Assembly (NCBI RefSeq): GCF_002831665.1
Contig: NZ_CP025118.1
Location: 124,001-188,000 of the forward strand
Length of the DNA: 64,000 nucleotides
Reading direction: 5' to 3'
From: Lacinutrix sp. Bg11-31
GTDB lineage: Bacteria; Bacteroidota; Bacteroidia; Flavobacteriales; Flavobacteriaceae
Below the pieces are notes generated by a model. The model made no database searches and was not told the origin of the DNA. It saw only the letters and a list, made by a program, of their open reading frames with translations. How positions within the stretch are numbered: position 1 is the first letter of the stretch; each line of letters opens with the position of its first letter. Below, one piece after another: positions 36,731 through 45,908 of the stretch. Made by a program: the position numbers and the translations under genes.

Positions 36731-36855
36731 AACGGTTATGTATAAGAATAGTGCGGTTTTGTGTGCGAGGATTTTCCGAAGGAAAATCAGAAGCTAGCAA
36801 AACTGCACTAACCTTTGATTAAGTACTAAACTAAGCATTATTTTTATACGATGTT
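36731..36855 (-). repeat. attC-like site 11, family II, 125 bp
   Basis: Identical to sites 2 and 3; it travelled with the third nuclease-like cassette (GCATACAAC / GTTGTATGC). Confidence 0.85.
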
Positions 36856-36867
36856 GTATGCAGTACT

Positions 36868-37554
36868 TTAAATATTCTCAATTATATTCAAATTACTTTT
36901 ATTAATATTAAATTTAGAAATTTTATTTTCAATAAAGACTAAATTACCGAAAATAGGTTTCCCAATAATTCCTGCTACGTTTTCACAGAATTCAGGATAA
37001 TTTTTCAGAATTGAATATTTACTTTCAAAGTCTAAATATTCTTTTAAGTCATTATCTGTTATAAAATCTTTTTGTAAGTTAATTACATCAATACAAATAA
37101 TTAATTTGTAGTTATCTATTTTAATTAAATCTCTGTATGTTTCTTCTTTGTTAGTGATTTTTGAGATTTGTGGGATGAAATTATTAATTGAAGTAATAAA
37201 TGAACTTTGAGTATTTCCAAAGTATTCATCTTTTTTAAATGATTCAATTTTATTATTTAATTCTTTTTCAATTGGATTTATTTTCTTTACTTCAAATATG
37301 ATATTTTGATTTTCAGATTTTACTAACCAATCTGGGGTTTTTCCATTTATCTTTGGTTCGTAAATTACTTCTGAAAATAATTGATTTAGGACATATCCAA
37401 ATTCCATTTCAGAAAATAGAGATAGAATATTAATCTCATTTTTTTCTTTTATTAATTTTCTTGAAAATATTCCGTTATATTTTGTATCCAAAAACTCTAG
37501 ATTCCTTCTATAATCGGATTTGTTTTTTAGGATTTTTTCAGCGGTTTCGTTCAT
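36868..37554 (-). CDS. PD-(D/E)XK-nuclease-like protein, copy 3
   Basis: Third identical copy of the 228-residue protein at 28056 and 28898, 8 kb away with different neighbours on both sides. The flanking sequence diverges right after AACG (TGATTGTG here), so the cassette moved together with its own site. Confidence 0.75.
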   Translation of the reverse strand: MNETAEKILKNKSDYRRNLEFLDTKYNGIFSRKLIKEKNEINILSLFSEMEFGYVLNQLFSEVIYEPKINGKTPDWLVKSENQNIIFEVKKINPIEKELNNKIESFKKDEYFGNTQSSFITSINNFIPQISKITNKEETYRDLIKIDNYKLIICIDVINLQKDFITDNDLKEYLDFESKYSILKNYPEFCENVAGIIGKPIFGNLVFIENKISKFNINKSNLNIIENI

Positions 37555-37572
37555 CGTTCCGGTATTGCATAC

Positions 37573-37698
37573 AACGTGATTGTGTATGGTTAGTTGCGTG
37601 ATTTAAGGAACTAAGTTAGCAAATAAATCACAGATAGAATATTCCGCAGGAATGTTCGTAAGTAGGCTTAAAACTAGCAATTAATTATACGCGGTGTT
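37573..37698 (-). repeat. attC-like site 12, family I, 126 bp
   Basis: Stem ATATTCC / GGAATGT. Cassette ends TACACAAC / GTTGTGTA. Confidence 0.85.
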
Positions 37699-38181
37699 GT
37701 GTATAGTGCTTTTGTTCATTTTTATAGTTTTCCATAAAATTATAATTCCGATTAATGCTATTATCAAACCGCCAATTAAAAAAGCCATTCCATAACCTTC
37801 AGCAAATATTCCGCAAAAGTAATTCAGATATCTGTTTATTATTCCGTCAGAGTAAATTCCAGTAGCAGATATTCCAAATGTCAAAATGAGAGCTACTATT
37901 GAATTTATGATTCCGAATTTGTTTTTCCAGTTTATAAGTCCAACAATTAAAATTCCGATTAGTAGACTTGCTATAGTCCAGTATGCTTGGTTAATAAAAA
38001 ATTCTCCAACTCTAACATCAGTCAGCGATTCAAATTTTCCCCAATCTTCATTCATTAAAGCATCGAATTGATTTCCGTTATATGCCACGTACAATCGGTC
38101 AATTCCGCTTATGATAAAAATCAGAGCGAAACATTCTAATAAAATCAGTTTTAAGTTAAATTTCTGGATCATTTTAGGCAT
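37681..38181 (-). CDS. Hypothetical membrane protein
   Basis: 166 residues from ATG 38181 (MPKMIQKFNLK); an upstream TTG lies at the cassette edge. Four hydrophobic segments, unrecognised. The reading frame has no stop in the cassette body and ends inside the adjoining recombination site (IHNTAYN), so the site supplies the stop codon and the last residues. Confidence 0.7.
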   Translation of the reverse strand: MPKMIQKFNLKLILLECFALIFIISGIDRLYVAYNGNQFDALMNEDWGKFESLTDVRVGEFFINQAYWTIASLLIGILIVGLINWKNKFGIINSIVALILTFGISATGIYSDGIINRYLNYFCGIFAEGYGMAFLIGGLIIALIGIIILWKTIKMNKSTIHNTAYN

Positions 38182-38188
38182 TGTACAC

Positions 38189-38312
38189 AACGTTTATGTA
38201 TAAGAATAGTGCGGTTTTGTGTGCGAGGATTTTCCGCAGGAAAATCAGACGTAACAAAAATGCACGGACTCTTGATTAAGCACTAAACTAAGCATTATTT
38301 TTATACGGTGTT
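38189..38312 (-). repeat. attC-like site 13, family II, 124 bp
   Basis: Stem GATTTTCC / GGAAAATC. Cassette ends GTGTGGTAAC / GTTACCACAC; the TAA of the gene is part of this end. Confidence 0.85.
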
Positions 38313-39114
38313 ACCACACGTTTTTTATTTTTTCAATTCGTTCTGGATATTTTCCGTTCTCTAAAAACTCTTTAAATTCCTCTCCAGTAAATTTCACATT
38401 CCCAGAATTAATTGTTGTGTTTTTCCAACCAGAAACAATTAATTCAATGGTTTTGAACAACTCTTTATTTTCATCCCCATTTTCAATAGAGATTCTTAAT
38501 TCGCCGTTTTCAATTCCGACAAATTTGAAGAATAATCCTTTTTGAGTTTCGTTTATTTTAGTCAAAGTTTGTATAAAGTATCCACTATAATCTGGATATG
38601 GAACTTTTTCGGATTGAATAAGCTCGCTTGAAAAATATCTAAAACCTGTTTTAATATTATGTTTTTTAAATTCTTCAATCCAATAATCTACTCTTGGAAC
38701 TTCTTTTAGAATTGCAGTCACATAAATTCCTCTATTACTAGTCCGAGGTTTTGTGTAGGTTCGAGTGATTTTCGGTTCGCTAATTTCTATGGATTCACAA
38801 GCCATTTCAAATAGACTTCCTGTATCGAATTTCAAACCAATCCCTTTTTCTGTCAAATCAATTCCGTTAATGCAAGATTCGCTTGTTGGAGAGAATTGTT
38901 CTTTTTTATAAGTCCAATTCTTAAGTCCGATTGGTTTTAAACAAAACTCCTTTAATTCCTGCTTTTCTCCTGCGACATATGTTCCAACTGTTTGATATCC
39001 GATTACAATTTCAAGTCCGTTTTTTGAATCATTAATTTCAGATATAAATCCTTCTTCAAACCAATAATTTTGGTCAAGCCATTCCTCTAATTTAGTTCTG
39101 TTGTCGATGTTCAT
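38311..39114 (-). CDS. Hypothetical protein, soluble
   Basis: 267 residues, unrecognised, no signal or membrane segment. Mixed alpha/beta composition (EEWLDQNYWFEEGFISEI at the start). The stop codon TAA lies in the R''-like end of the cassette. Start 13 nt from the boundary. Confidence 0.7.
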   Translation of the reverse strand: MNIDNRTKLEEWLDQNYWFEEGFISEINDSKNGLEIVIGYQTVGTYVAGEKQELKEFCLKPIGLKNWTYKKEQFSPTSESCINGIDLTEKGIGLKFDTGSLFEMACESIEISEPKITRTYTKPRTSNRGIYVTAILKEVPRVDYWIEEFKKHNIKTGFRYFSSELIQSEKVPYPDYSGYFIQTLTKINETQKGLFFKFVGIENGELRISIENGDENKELFKTIELIVSGWKNTTINSGNVKFTGEEFKEFLENGKYPERIEKIKNVW

Positions 39115-39127
39115 TCAAATGTGTGGT

Positions 39128-39251
39128 AACGTTGTTGTGTATGGTTAGTTGCGTTGTTAAGCGAGTAAGTTAACAAACAAATCACAGATAGAAAATTCCA
39201 GCGGAATTTTCGTAAGTCGGCAGTGACCAGCAATTAATTATACACGGTGTT
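39128..39251 (-). repeat. attC-like site 14, family I, 124 bp
   Basis: Stem AAAATTCC / GGAATTTT. Cassette ends CGTTTCACAAC / GTTGTAAAACA: the pairing is imperfect, so this site may have been swapped or drifted. Confidence 0.8.
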
Positions 39252-39266
39252 GTGAAACGTTTTTTG

Positions 39267-39578
39267 TTATAAGAATAATCTCCATATTTCTAAAACCAAA
39301 AGTAAAATTGATAAAATAGATAGACTTAATGTTAAGATTATTGTCTTTAAGTTCTCTTTTATAAAAATTGAAATTATTGAAAATATAAAAGAAGTTATTC
39401 CTATGAAAACGTAATGTATCTGCATTAAATGCGTAAGTCCATATAATGCTTGCGTCTTTGCATTCGCAGTTTGGTATCCAACAAATAAATCGTATTGGAT
39501 TTTTACGGCAATCCAAATTCCGATTATACTTATAATTATGGATATTTTAGAAATGAGCATTATTGTAAAATGTTTCAT
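39267..39578 (-). CDS. Hypothetical small membrane protein
   Basis: 103 residues with three hydrophobic segments (ISIIISIIGIWIAVKI; IQIHYVFIGITSFIFSIISIF; IILTLSLSILSILLLVLEIW). Second gene of a two-gene cassette, 5 nt after the preceding gene, so probably translated from the same message. Confidence 0.65.
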   Translation of the reverse strand: MKHFTIMLISKISIIISIIGIWIAVKIQYDLFVGYQTANAKTQALYGLTHLMQIHYVFIGITSFIFSIISIFIKENLKTIILTLSLSILSILLLVLEIWRLFL

Positions 39579-39583
39579 TCAGA

Positions 39584-40069
39584 TTAGTTATTGTCAGATA
39601 CTTTTGTCCAAATATTAGCAACTTCAAAATGTCTGTAAAATATTATCCAGTTAGTTTTTTCTGATATTATAGTTACATCATCTGAACTTGGATATAAAAA
39701 ATCAGTCCAATATTTTAAGAATATTTCTTTTGTTGTTTTCAGAGTAATATTCCGATGCCAATTTATTAAAATGCTTTCATCCCATGGTTCTAGGATAGAT
39801 TCGATTTGAGTTCGGAATCTTTCAATTTTTTCTTCACTTTCTTGAATTGCACTTAGCCAGTCAGTTTGAACATGTTTTTCTGATAGATTCCCTTCAGTTT
39901 CGAAGTACTTTATTACCTTATAAAGTCTTTTCGATTCTATATCAGAAACTGGTAGAATTTGATTTTTTTCAGTTTCTAAAATATTAGGATTATGAGTTTT
40001 TTTCCATCTCCAACCTAACTCAAAGTCATTTAGTGTAATTATTTCTCTATGGTCAATTTCTATGTTCAA
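39584..40069 (-). CDS. Hypothetical protein, paralog of 42723-43217
   Basis: 161 residues, soluble, unrecognised. Very similar to the 164-residue product at 42723-43217 (shared WHRNITLKTTKEIFLKYWTDFLYPSSDDVT and IFYRHFEVANIWTK-like end). Immunity-like sizes and compositions are common in such small proteins, but no partner toxin is seen. Confidence 0.7.
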   Translation of the reverse strand: MNIEIDHREIITLNDFELGWRWKKTHNPNILETEKNQILPVSDIESKRLYKVIKYFETEGNLSEKHVQTDWLSAIQESEEKIERFRTQIESILEPWDESILINWHRNITLKTTKEIFLKYWTDFLYPSSDDVTIISEKTNWIIFYRHFEVANIWTKVSDNN

Positions 40070-40090
40070 ATGTTTTTTTAAATGTTTTAC

Positions 40091-40215
40091 AACGTTGTTG
40101 TGTATGGTTAGTTGCGTGGTTAAGCAACTAATTTAGCAAATAAATCACAGATAGAATATTCCGCAGGAATGTTCGTAAGTCGGCAGTGACCAAGCAATTA
40201 ATTATACACGGTGTT
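40091..40215 (-). repeat. attC-like site 15, family I, 125 bp
   Basis: Stem ATATTCC / GGAATGT. Identical to site 21; both are carried by the same secreted-protein cassette (TATAGACAAC / GTTGTCTATA). Confidence 0.85.
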
Positions 40216-40217
40216 GT

Positions 40218-40868
40218 CTATAGTTTTTTATACGTACTAGTTTCTTCAACGTAAGGAAATTCAATTGACTTTAATATTCCATTTTTATAAGAGAAACGAT
40301 ATTTTTCTCTTTTCTCAATTGTCTTTGGTTTGTCATTAATTCTCAAAGTAATTTTGTCAGAATTTCCATTGACAGTAGTGCTTTCTGATGTTTCGTTTCC
40401 ATTAGTTAGATATTTTATTTGAATTCCGACATTTTCATTTTTACCAGATTCAATATCATATTTATTGAACTTTATAATTCCATTTTTATCGGTTTTCTTG
40501 ATTTGAGTTTCATTATTAATGGAATATTTTACTTCAAATTCAGATATAGGTTTTCCGTTTTTATCCGTAACCTCAAATATCACAAAGTCTCTAGAAAATT
40601 TATCTAGTTTCTCAATATATTCTGTCGTTTCTTCTTGAAATGAGTAGTTATGAAAAAGTGTTAATTCGTCATTTTTCAATTCCCAAGTACCCGAAAAGTC
40701 AGACCACATATAACAACTGTCTCCACGTGATTCATATTCAAAAGTTCCGTCTTTTTTCAATTCAAGAGTATCTCCAGCACGATTGCTTTCAATTTGATAT
40801 TTTCCGATAATTTCGGAAGAATTCAGATTAAAAAGACAAAATATTAATGTTAACAAAAGTGTTTTCAT
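40218..40868 (-). CDS. Exported lipocalin-like protein, copy 1
   Basis: 216 residues with an N-terminal signal (MKTLLLTLIFCLFNLNSS). Residues 20-90 resemble small lipocalin-like domains (IIGKYQIES ... GTWELKNDELTLFHNY). The middle part (FEVTDKNGKPISEFEVKYSI ... TDKNGIIKF) looks like an Ig-like/carboxypeptidase-regulatory fold. The same protein is encoded at 45247-45897, and a close paralog at 43365-44018. Role unknown; periplasmic or surface binding is likely. Confidence 0.75.
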   Translation of the reverse strand: MKTLLLTLIFCLFNLNSSEIIGKYQIESNRAGDTLELKKDGTFEYESRGDSCYMWSDFSGTWELKNDELTLFHNYSFQEETTEYIEKLDKFSRDFVIFEVTDKNGKPISEFEVKYSINNETQIKKTDKNGIIKFNKYDIESGKNENVGIQIKYLTNGNETSESTTVNGNSDKITLRINDKPKTIEKREKYRFSYKNGILKSIEFPYVEETSTYKKL

Positions 40869-40879
40869 AAATTATAGAC

Positions 40880-41004
40880 AACGTTGTTGTGTATGGTTAG
40901 TTGCGTGTTTCAGCAACTAAATTAGTAAACTAAAACGAACCAGAGGAAATTCCGCAGGAATTTCCACGTAAGCTAGAACAAAGCAATTAATTATACACGT
41001 TGTT
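40880..41004 (-). repeat. attC-like site 16, family I, 125 bp
   Basis: Stem GGAAATTCC / GGAATTTCC. Cassette ends GTTGCCAAC / GTTGGCAAC. Confidence 0.85.
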
Positions 41005-41015
41005 GGCAACTGGCT

Positions 41016-41291
41016 TTATTCCGTTTTGTTTTTCAGTTTCCTTATTTCCGCAATCAATTTTTGAATATCTTGTTTGGCGTTTGCAATAAAAACGATATCG
41101 TCTTTTGTTCCACCATTTAGTTCAATATCTTGACCTCTTTCGGGATTTTTGAAATCATCACTATTATCGACGTTTGTCATAATAAAGTCAGAGCCAGAAT
41201 CGTGTGTTATTCCCTCAATCATTGGAATCCAATTTCCTTTAGTCGAGTTATTAATTCTGCGTTCTATTTCGTTCAATTCCGATTCAGTCAT
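41016..41291 (-). CDS. Hypothetical small protein, phage-type pattern
   Basis: 91 residues. The layout (RINNSTKGNWIPMIEG ... DIVFIANAKQDIQKLIAEIRKLK) resembles small proteins common in phages and other mobile elements that end in a similar DAxFIAxARxDVPxLL motif; function unknown. Downstream gene of a two-gene cassette, 21 nt after the upstream one. Confidence 0.65.
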   Translation of the reverse strand: MTESELNEIERRINNSTKGNWIPMIEGITHDSGSDFIMTNVDNSDDFKNPERGQDIELNGGTKDDIVFIANAKQDIQKLIAEIRKLKNKTE

Positions 41292-41312
41292 ATTTTTTTA
41301 GCGATTCCTTTA

Positions 41313-41831
41313 TTAAACAATATCGTATCCAATTTCTTTAATTCCTAAAAAATCTTGTTTGGATTTTCGTTCAGTTAACATTCCGCTATCTTCTAATTCG
41401 CGTAATAGTTTTTTTAATACTTTAATTCTTGGCTTTTGACCTAACAACCAAGTTTGGTCAGAAACAGGTGCTCCGTTCAATTTCATTAAATTAATTGGTG
41501 TAATAACTATTCTTTTGTCAGATTTTTTAAGAGCATTTATCAATTCCGAAAGTAATTCTGCGGATAGTTCTTTATGTTCTATTCTGGTAACATTAGGATA
41601 TTTTTTCCAATCGGGAATAGATTCCGATTCGTGAGTTTTTAAATCAGCTCTATTTTCGAAATTTAATAGTCCTTCTAATAGATTTTCGTCTTCAATATAG
41701 AATACTTCAGGACAAGGTTCTTTTGGTTTCGCACCAGCAACAATTAATTGACCTAATCTAAAATCAGGATTCGCTTTCCAAATTCGTTCAAGTTCATTTA
41801 ATATTTTCGGTATTCTATTCTTATCTCTCAA
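41313..41831 (-). CDS. Hypothetical protein, N-terminus like YihD-type small proteins
   Basis: 172 residues. The start MRDKNRIPKILNELERIWKANPDFRLGQLI is a recurring motif in small uncharacterised proteins (RDPxRI...PDxRLGQLI). The rest (RKSKQDFLGIKEIGYDIV at the end) is unrecognised. First gene of the cassette, start 31 nt from the boundary. Confidence 0.65.
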   Translation of the reverse strand: MRDKNRIPKILNELERIWKANPDFRLGQLIVAGAKPKEPCPEVFYIEDENLLEGLLNFENRADLKTHESESIPDWKKYPNVTRIEHKELSAELLSELINALKKSDKRIVITPINLMKLNGAPVSDQTWLLGQKPRIKVLKKLLRELEDSGMLTERKSKQDFLGIKEIGYDIV

Positions 41832-41862
41832 TTTCGTATTCGTGGTTTTTCAGCTTGTTGCC

Positions 41863-41987
41863 AACGTTTATGTATATGAAATGTTGCGTGTTTGTGTGCG
41901 AGGATTTTCCGAAGGAAAATCAGAAGCTAACAAACGAGCAACAAACATTGGTTTAGGTAAAACCAGCAATTTTTTATATACTTTGTT
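41863..41987 (-). repeat. attC-like site 17, family II, 125 bp
   Basis: Stem GATTTTCC / GGAAAATC. Cassette ends AGTTGCCAAC / GTTGGCAACT. Confidence 0.85.
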
Positions 41988-42003
41988 GGCAACTGTAATT
42001 ATT

Positions 42004-42549
42004 TTATTTTCGTATACTGTCTAAAAACACATATGCTATTTTGGGATTCTCAACTTTGTATTTTACCAAGTATTCTTTTTCTAAATCTAATCCATTATTC
42101 AATTCACAAGATTGAATTCTTTTATATTTTTTGTCATTGACAAAATATTCAAAAGTAACTAGGTCATTATTAAGTAAATCCTCTTTTATATTCAGGCTAC
42201 TTGTGTTTTTGTAATTTCCTTTAATTACAAATTTTTTATAATCAATTACAATATCTTCCTTATTTTGAGGATTATAATGAATGATATAATATTCAGAATC
42301 TTGTATGTTATTTGTTTGGTCTTTAACTTTTCTGTAATTCCGACCGTCAATTGTATAATTCCACTTAACAAGTTGTTTATTTTTATAACTTAATAAACTT
42401 TTTGTTTCGAGTTGACAATAAGCTATAGTTTCATAATTGTTCTCAAAAAGTTTTGTGTCATTATCAATCTGATATTTGGGGATAACATAAAAAACAATTC
42501 CAAATAAAATTAGCATTGTAATGTACCAACCTAAATTTTTAATTTTCAT
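42004..42549 (-). CDS. Hypothetical protein with N-terminal membrane anchor
   Basis: 181 residues. One hydrophobic helix at 5-22 (LGWYITMLILFGIVFYVIP), the rest hydrophilic with two similar halves (VKWNYTIDGRNYRKV and VTFEYFVNDKKYKRI), each followed by YYIIHYNP or YLVKYKVENP. This internal repeat is typical of DUF3592-like extracytoplasmic domains, a weak match by eye. Confidence 0.65.
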   Translation of the reverse strand: MKIKNLGWYITMLILFGIVFYVIPKYQIDNDTKLFENNYETIAYCQLETKSLLSYKNKQLVKWNYTIDGRNYRKVKDQTNNIQDSEYYIIHYNPQNKEDIVIDYKKFVIKGNYKNTSSLNIKEDLLNNDLVTFEYFVNDKKYKRIQSCELNNGLDLEKEYLVKYKVENPKIAYVFLDSIRK

Positions 42550-42587
42550 TTATTTCTTTTTCAAAGTTCGAGTGAGTTATAGTTGCC

Positions 42588-42711
42588 AACGTTTATGTAT
42601 AAGAATAGTTGCGGTTTTGTGTGCGAGGATTTTCCGCAGGAAAATCAGACGTAACAAAAGCGCAACGACCTTTGTTTAAGCCTAAAATAGCAATTATTTT
42701 TATACTGTGTT
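42588..42711 (-). repeat. attC-like site 18, family II, 124 bp
   Basis: Stem GATTTTCC / GGAAAATC. Cassette ends GTTTTACAAC / GTTGTAAAAC. Confidence 0.85.
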
Positions 42712-42722
42712 GTAAAACGTTT

Positions 42723-43217
42723 TTATTCCGCTTTTAAATATTCAGATGTTTTAGTCCAAATATTTGCCACTTCAAAATGTCGGTAAAACATTACCCAATT
42801 CGTTTTTTCCGAAATCAGAGTTACATCATCAGAACTCGGATATAAAAAATCAGTCCAATATTTTATAAATATTTCTTTCGTTGTTTTCAGCGTAATGTTC
42901 CGATGCCAAGTTATTATTATTTCTTCGTCCCATTTTTCCAAAGTCAATTCGAGTTGGTTTCTAAACCGCTCAATTTTCTCATCACTTTCTGCATTCGCAC
43001 TTATCCAATCCGTTTGAGTAAATTTTTCTCTTAAATTATATTCCTGTTCGAAATAGTCAATGACCTTATTCAGTCTTTTCGATTCCATTTCAGAAACTGG
43101 TTGAATTTGTTTCTTTTCAGATTCAGAAATATCAGGACTATGAGTTTTTTCAAATCTCCAGCCTAATTCAAATTCGTTTAAAGGAACTATTTCTCTATCG
43201 TCTACTTCTATGTTCAA
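42723..43217 (-). CDS. Hypothetical protein, paralog of 39584-40069
   Basis: 164 residues, closely related to the product at 39584. Start MNIEVDDREIVPLNEFELGWRFEKTHSPDI. It is a diverged version in its own one-gene cassette, next to a cassette with a diverged version of the lipocalin-like gene. Confidence 0.7.
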   Translation of the reverse strand: MNIEVDDREIVPLNEFELGWRFEKTHSPDISESEKKQIQPVSEMESKRLNKVIDYFEQEYNLREKFTQTDWISANAESDEKIERFRNQLELTLEKWDEEIIITWHRNITLKTTKEIFIKYWTDFLYPSSDDVTLISEKTNWVMFYRHFEVANIWTKTSEYLKAE

Positions 43218-43238
43218 TGGTTGGTCTAAATGTTTTAC

Positions 43239-43362
43239 AACGTGATTGTATAAGAATAGTTGCGTGTTTGCGTGCGAGGAATTTCCGCAGGAAATTCAGA
43301 TGTAGCAAATACGCAACTACCTTTGTTTAAGCACAAAATAGCAATTATTTTTATACGTTGTT
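43239..43362 (-). repeat. attC-like site 19, family II variant, 124 bp
   Basis: Stem GGAATTTCC / GGAAATTC. Cassette ends TATAGACAAC / GTTGTCTATA. Confidence 0.85.
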
Positions 43363-43364
43363 GT

Positions 43365-44018
43365 CTATAGTTTTTTATACGTACTTATTTCTTCAACGTA
43401 TCTAAAATCAACTGACTTTAATATTCCGTTTTTGTAAGAAAACAAATATTTTTCCTTTTTGTCAATTGTTTTAGGTTTGCTATTAATTCTCAAAATAATT
43501 CGGTCAGAATTTCCATTTACTGTTGTGCTTTGAGATGTTTCATTTCCGTTCGTTAGATATTTAATTTGAATTCCGACATTTTCATTTCCGCCAGAAACAA
43601 TATCATATTTATCGAACTTTATAATTCCATTTTTATCGGTTTTCTTGATTTGAGATTTATTATAACTAATGGAATATTTTACTTCAAATTCAGATAAAGG
43701 TTTTCCGCTTTTGTCCGTAACCTCAAATATTACATAATCTCGAGAGAATTTATCGAGTTTCTCAATATATTCTGTTGTTTCTTCTTGATATGAGTAATTA
43801 TGAAAAAGTGTTAATTCGTCATTTTTCAATTCCCAAGTACCAGAAAAATCAGACCACATCCAACAACTGTCTCCACGAGATTCATATTCATAAGTTCCGT
43901 TTTTTTTCAACTCAAGAGTATCATATGAGAGTTTGCTTTCAATTTGATATTTTCCGATAATTTCGGTCGAAGTCAAATTAAAAAGACAAATTATTAATGT
44001 TAGCAAAAGTGTTTTCAT
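43365..44018 (-). CDS. Exported lipocalin-like protein, diverged paralog
   Basis: 217 residues, signal peptide MKTLLLTLIICLFNLTS. Aligns along its whole length with the protein at 40218-40868, with scattered substitutions (for example IESKLSYDTLELKKNGTYEY). The flanking site belongs to family II whereas the paralogs carry family I sites. Confidence 0.75.
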   Translation of the reverse strand: MKTLLLTLIICLFNLTSTEIIGKYQIESKLSYDTLELKKNGTYEYESRGDSCWMWSDFSGTWELKNDELTLFHNYSYQEETTEYIEKLDKFSRDYVIFEVTDKSGKPLSEFEVKYSISYNKSQIKKTDKNGIIKFDKYDIVSGGNENVGIQIKYLTNGNETSQSTTVNGNSDRIILRINSKPKTIDKKEKYLFSYKNGILKSVDFRYVEEISTYKKL

Positions 44019-44029
44019 AAATTATAGAC

Positions 44030-44153
44030 AACGGTCTTGTATAAGAATAGTTGCGTGTTTGCGTGCGAGGAATTTCCGTAGGAAATTCAGATGTAGCAAA
44101 TACGCAACTACCTTTGTTTTAGCACTAAACAGTAATTATTTTTATACGTTGTT
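44030..44153 (-). repeat. attC-like site 20, family II variant, 124 bp
   Basis: Stem GGAATTTCC / GGAAATTC with loop GTA. Cassette ends TATTGCCAAC / GTTGGCAATA. Confidence 0.85.
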
Positions 44154-44161
44154 GGCAATAG

Positions 44162-45097
44162 TTATTTGTTAAATTCCGATTTATTCAATAACCTCAATCC
44201 TCCTCCAATTTTCAACAAATCTCCATATTCTATTTTAACTTTTGGGTTTGTGAAGCTTGAACATATTTTAGTTATATAATTAGAATTTGATTTTGGTTCA
44301 ATTAATTTTGATAATTCCATACCCGTTTTTGTAAAGACCAAAACTTTAATTGCTTGTTTTGGGGTATTCTCATCTCTGTATAAAACAATTCCTTTGTTCC
44401 CATATTCTATAACATTAGTTGATTTATCTGTCTTTGTTGGTGGAAAACTAAATTCAAGATTGTTTTCACTAGAAATCAGACCTAATTCAGTCATTAATAA
44501 CCTATCATTAAAAGTAATATTAAATTCCTTTTTGAGAAAGTCACCATTGTCATTGTTCCAGATTACACCATTCCCAGAAACTATCTTTAATTCAGCAAAT
44601 TTCGTGAATGTTTCTGCTTCAGCTTTAGATAAATTTTTTAATAGCTCTAAAGTTCTTTTTGAGTAAGAATTTGGCTGTTTAGTTTCCCCAGCTAATATTC
44701 TACCCCATAATGATTGCATTTCTTCATCGGAAATATCTTGAACTATATTAAAGAATCTTTTTGACCAATCTTTATCCACAGGTTCTGGGGATATATTATC
44801 TTCGTTTTTAAGTTGTTCTGCCGCTATTTCTACAACATTATCTATGCTTTTTTGGCGTTCAGTTTCATTAAAAAGTAGTCTTTCTTGAATTCTTAAATAT
44901 GTATCTGCTTCAAGCTCTTTTCCTTCTGCAATAGCTTTTGATTTGGCTTGCTCAATAATCTCGATTTCATAAGCTTTGGAATCAGCTTCTTTTCTGATTG
45001 CTCTTGGTTTATATAAAGTTCCAATTCCTTTACTTATAACTTCAATAAGTTTTTCAAAAGGTTTTCCTTCTAATTTAATGAGATTTATTTCAGGCAT
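44162..45097 (-). CDS. DUF2806 family protein
   Basis: 311 residues, soluble. The family core DISDEEMQSLWGRILAGETKQPNSYSKRTLELLKNLSKAEAETF matches my recollection of DUF2806, a family of unknown function common on prophages and accessory islands. Residues 30-130 are long charged helices. A defence role is possible from the usual genomic company but not shown. Confidence 0.8.
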   Translation of the reverse strand: MPEINLIKLEGKPFEKLIEVISKGIGTLYKPRAIRKEADSKAYEIEIIEQAKSKAIAEGKELEADTYLRIQERLLFNETERQKSIDNVVEIAAEQLKNEDNISPEPVDKDWSKRFFNIVQDISDEEMQSLWGRILAGETKQPNSYSKRTLELLKNLSKAEAETFTKFAELKIVSGNGVIWNNDNGDFLKKEFNITFNDRLLMTELGLISSENNLEFSFPPTKTDKSTNVIEYGNKGIVLYRDENTPKQAIKVLVFTKTGMELSKLIEPKSNSNYITKICSSFTNPKVKIEYGDLLKIGGGLRLLNKSEFNK

Positions 45098-45119
45098 ATT
45101 TTATTTTTTAATTATTGCC

Positions 45120-45244
45120 AACGTTGTTGTGTATGGTTAGTTGCGTGGTTAAGCAACTAATTTAGCAAATAAATCACAGATAGAATATTCCGCAGGAATG
45201 TTCGTAAGTCGGCAGTGACCAAGCAATTAATTATACACGGTGTT
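45120..45244 (-). repeat. attC-like site 21, family I, 125 bp
   Basis: Same sequence as site 15, moved with the duplicated lipocalin-like cassette (ATAGACAAC / GTTGTCTAT). Confidence 0.85.
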
Positions 45245-45246
45245 GT

Positions 45247-45897
45247 CTATAGTTTTTTATACGTACTAGTTTCTTCAACGTAAGGAAATTCAATTGACTT
45301 TAATATTCCATTTTTATAAGAGAAACGATATTTTTCTCTTTTCTCAATTGTCTTTGGTTTGTCATTAATTCTCAAAGTAATTTTGTCAGAATTTCCATTG
45401 ACAGTAGTGCTTTCTGATGTTTCGTTTCCATTAGTTAGATATTTTATTTGAATTCCGACATTTTCATTTTTACCAGATTCAATATCATATTTATTGAACT
45501 TTATAATTCCATTTTTATCGGTTTTCTTGATTTGAGTTTCATTATTAATGGAATATTTTACTTCAAATTCAGATATAGGTTTTCCGTTTTTATCCGTAAC
45601 CTCAAATATCACAAAGTCTCTAGAAAATTTATCTAGTTTCTCAATATATTCTGTCGTTTCTTCTTGAAATGAGTAGTTATGAAAAAGTGTTAATTCGTCA
45701 TTTTTCAATTCCCAAGTACCCGAAAAGTCAGACCACATATAACAACTGTCTCCACGTGATTCATATTCAAAAGTTCCGTCTTTTTTCAATTCAAGAGTAT
45801 CTCCAGCACGATTGCTTTCAATTTGATATTTTCCGATAATTTCGGAAGAATTCAGATTAAAAAGACAAAATATTAATGTTAACAAAAGTGTTTTCAT
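45247..45897 (-). CDS. Exported lipocalin-like protein, copy 2
   Basis: Same 216 residues as 40218-40868, from ATG 45897. The frame can be extended to 45942, but those extra residues (MKHATNHIQQRCLSF) are translated recombination site. Second copy of the whole cassette including its site. Confidence 0.75.
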   Translation of the reverse strand: MKTLLLTLIFCLFNLNSSEIIGKYQIESNRAGDTLELKKDGTFEYESRGDSCYMWSDFSGTWELKNDELTLFHNYSFQEETTEYIEKLDKFSRDFVIFEVTDKNGKPISEFEVKYSINNETQIKKTDKNGIIKFNKYDIESGKNENVGIQIKYLTNGNETSESTTVNGNSDKITLRINDKPKTIEKREKYRFSYKNGILKSIEFPYVEETSTYKKL

Positions 45898-45908
45898 AAA
45901 TGATAGAC

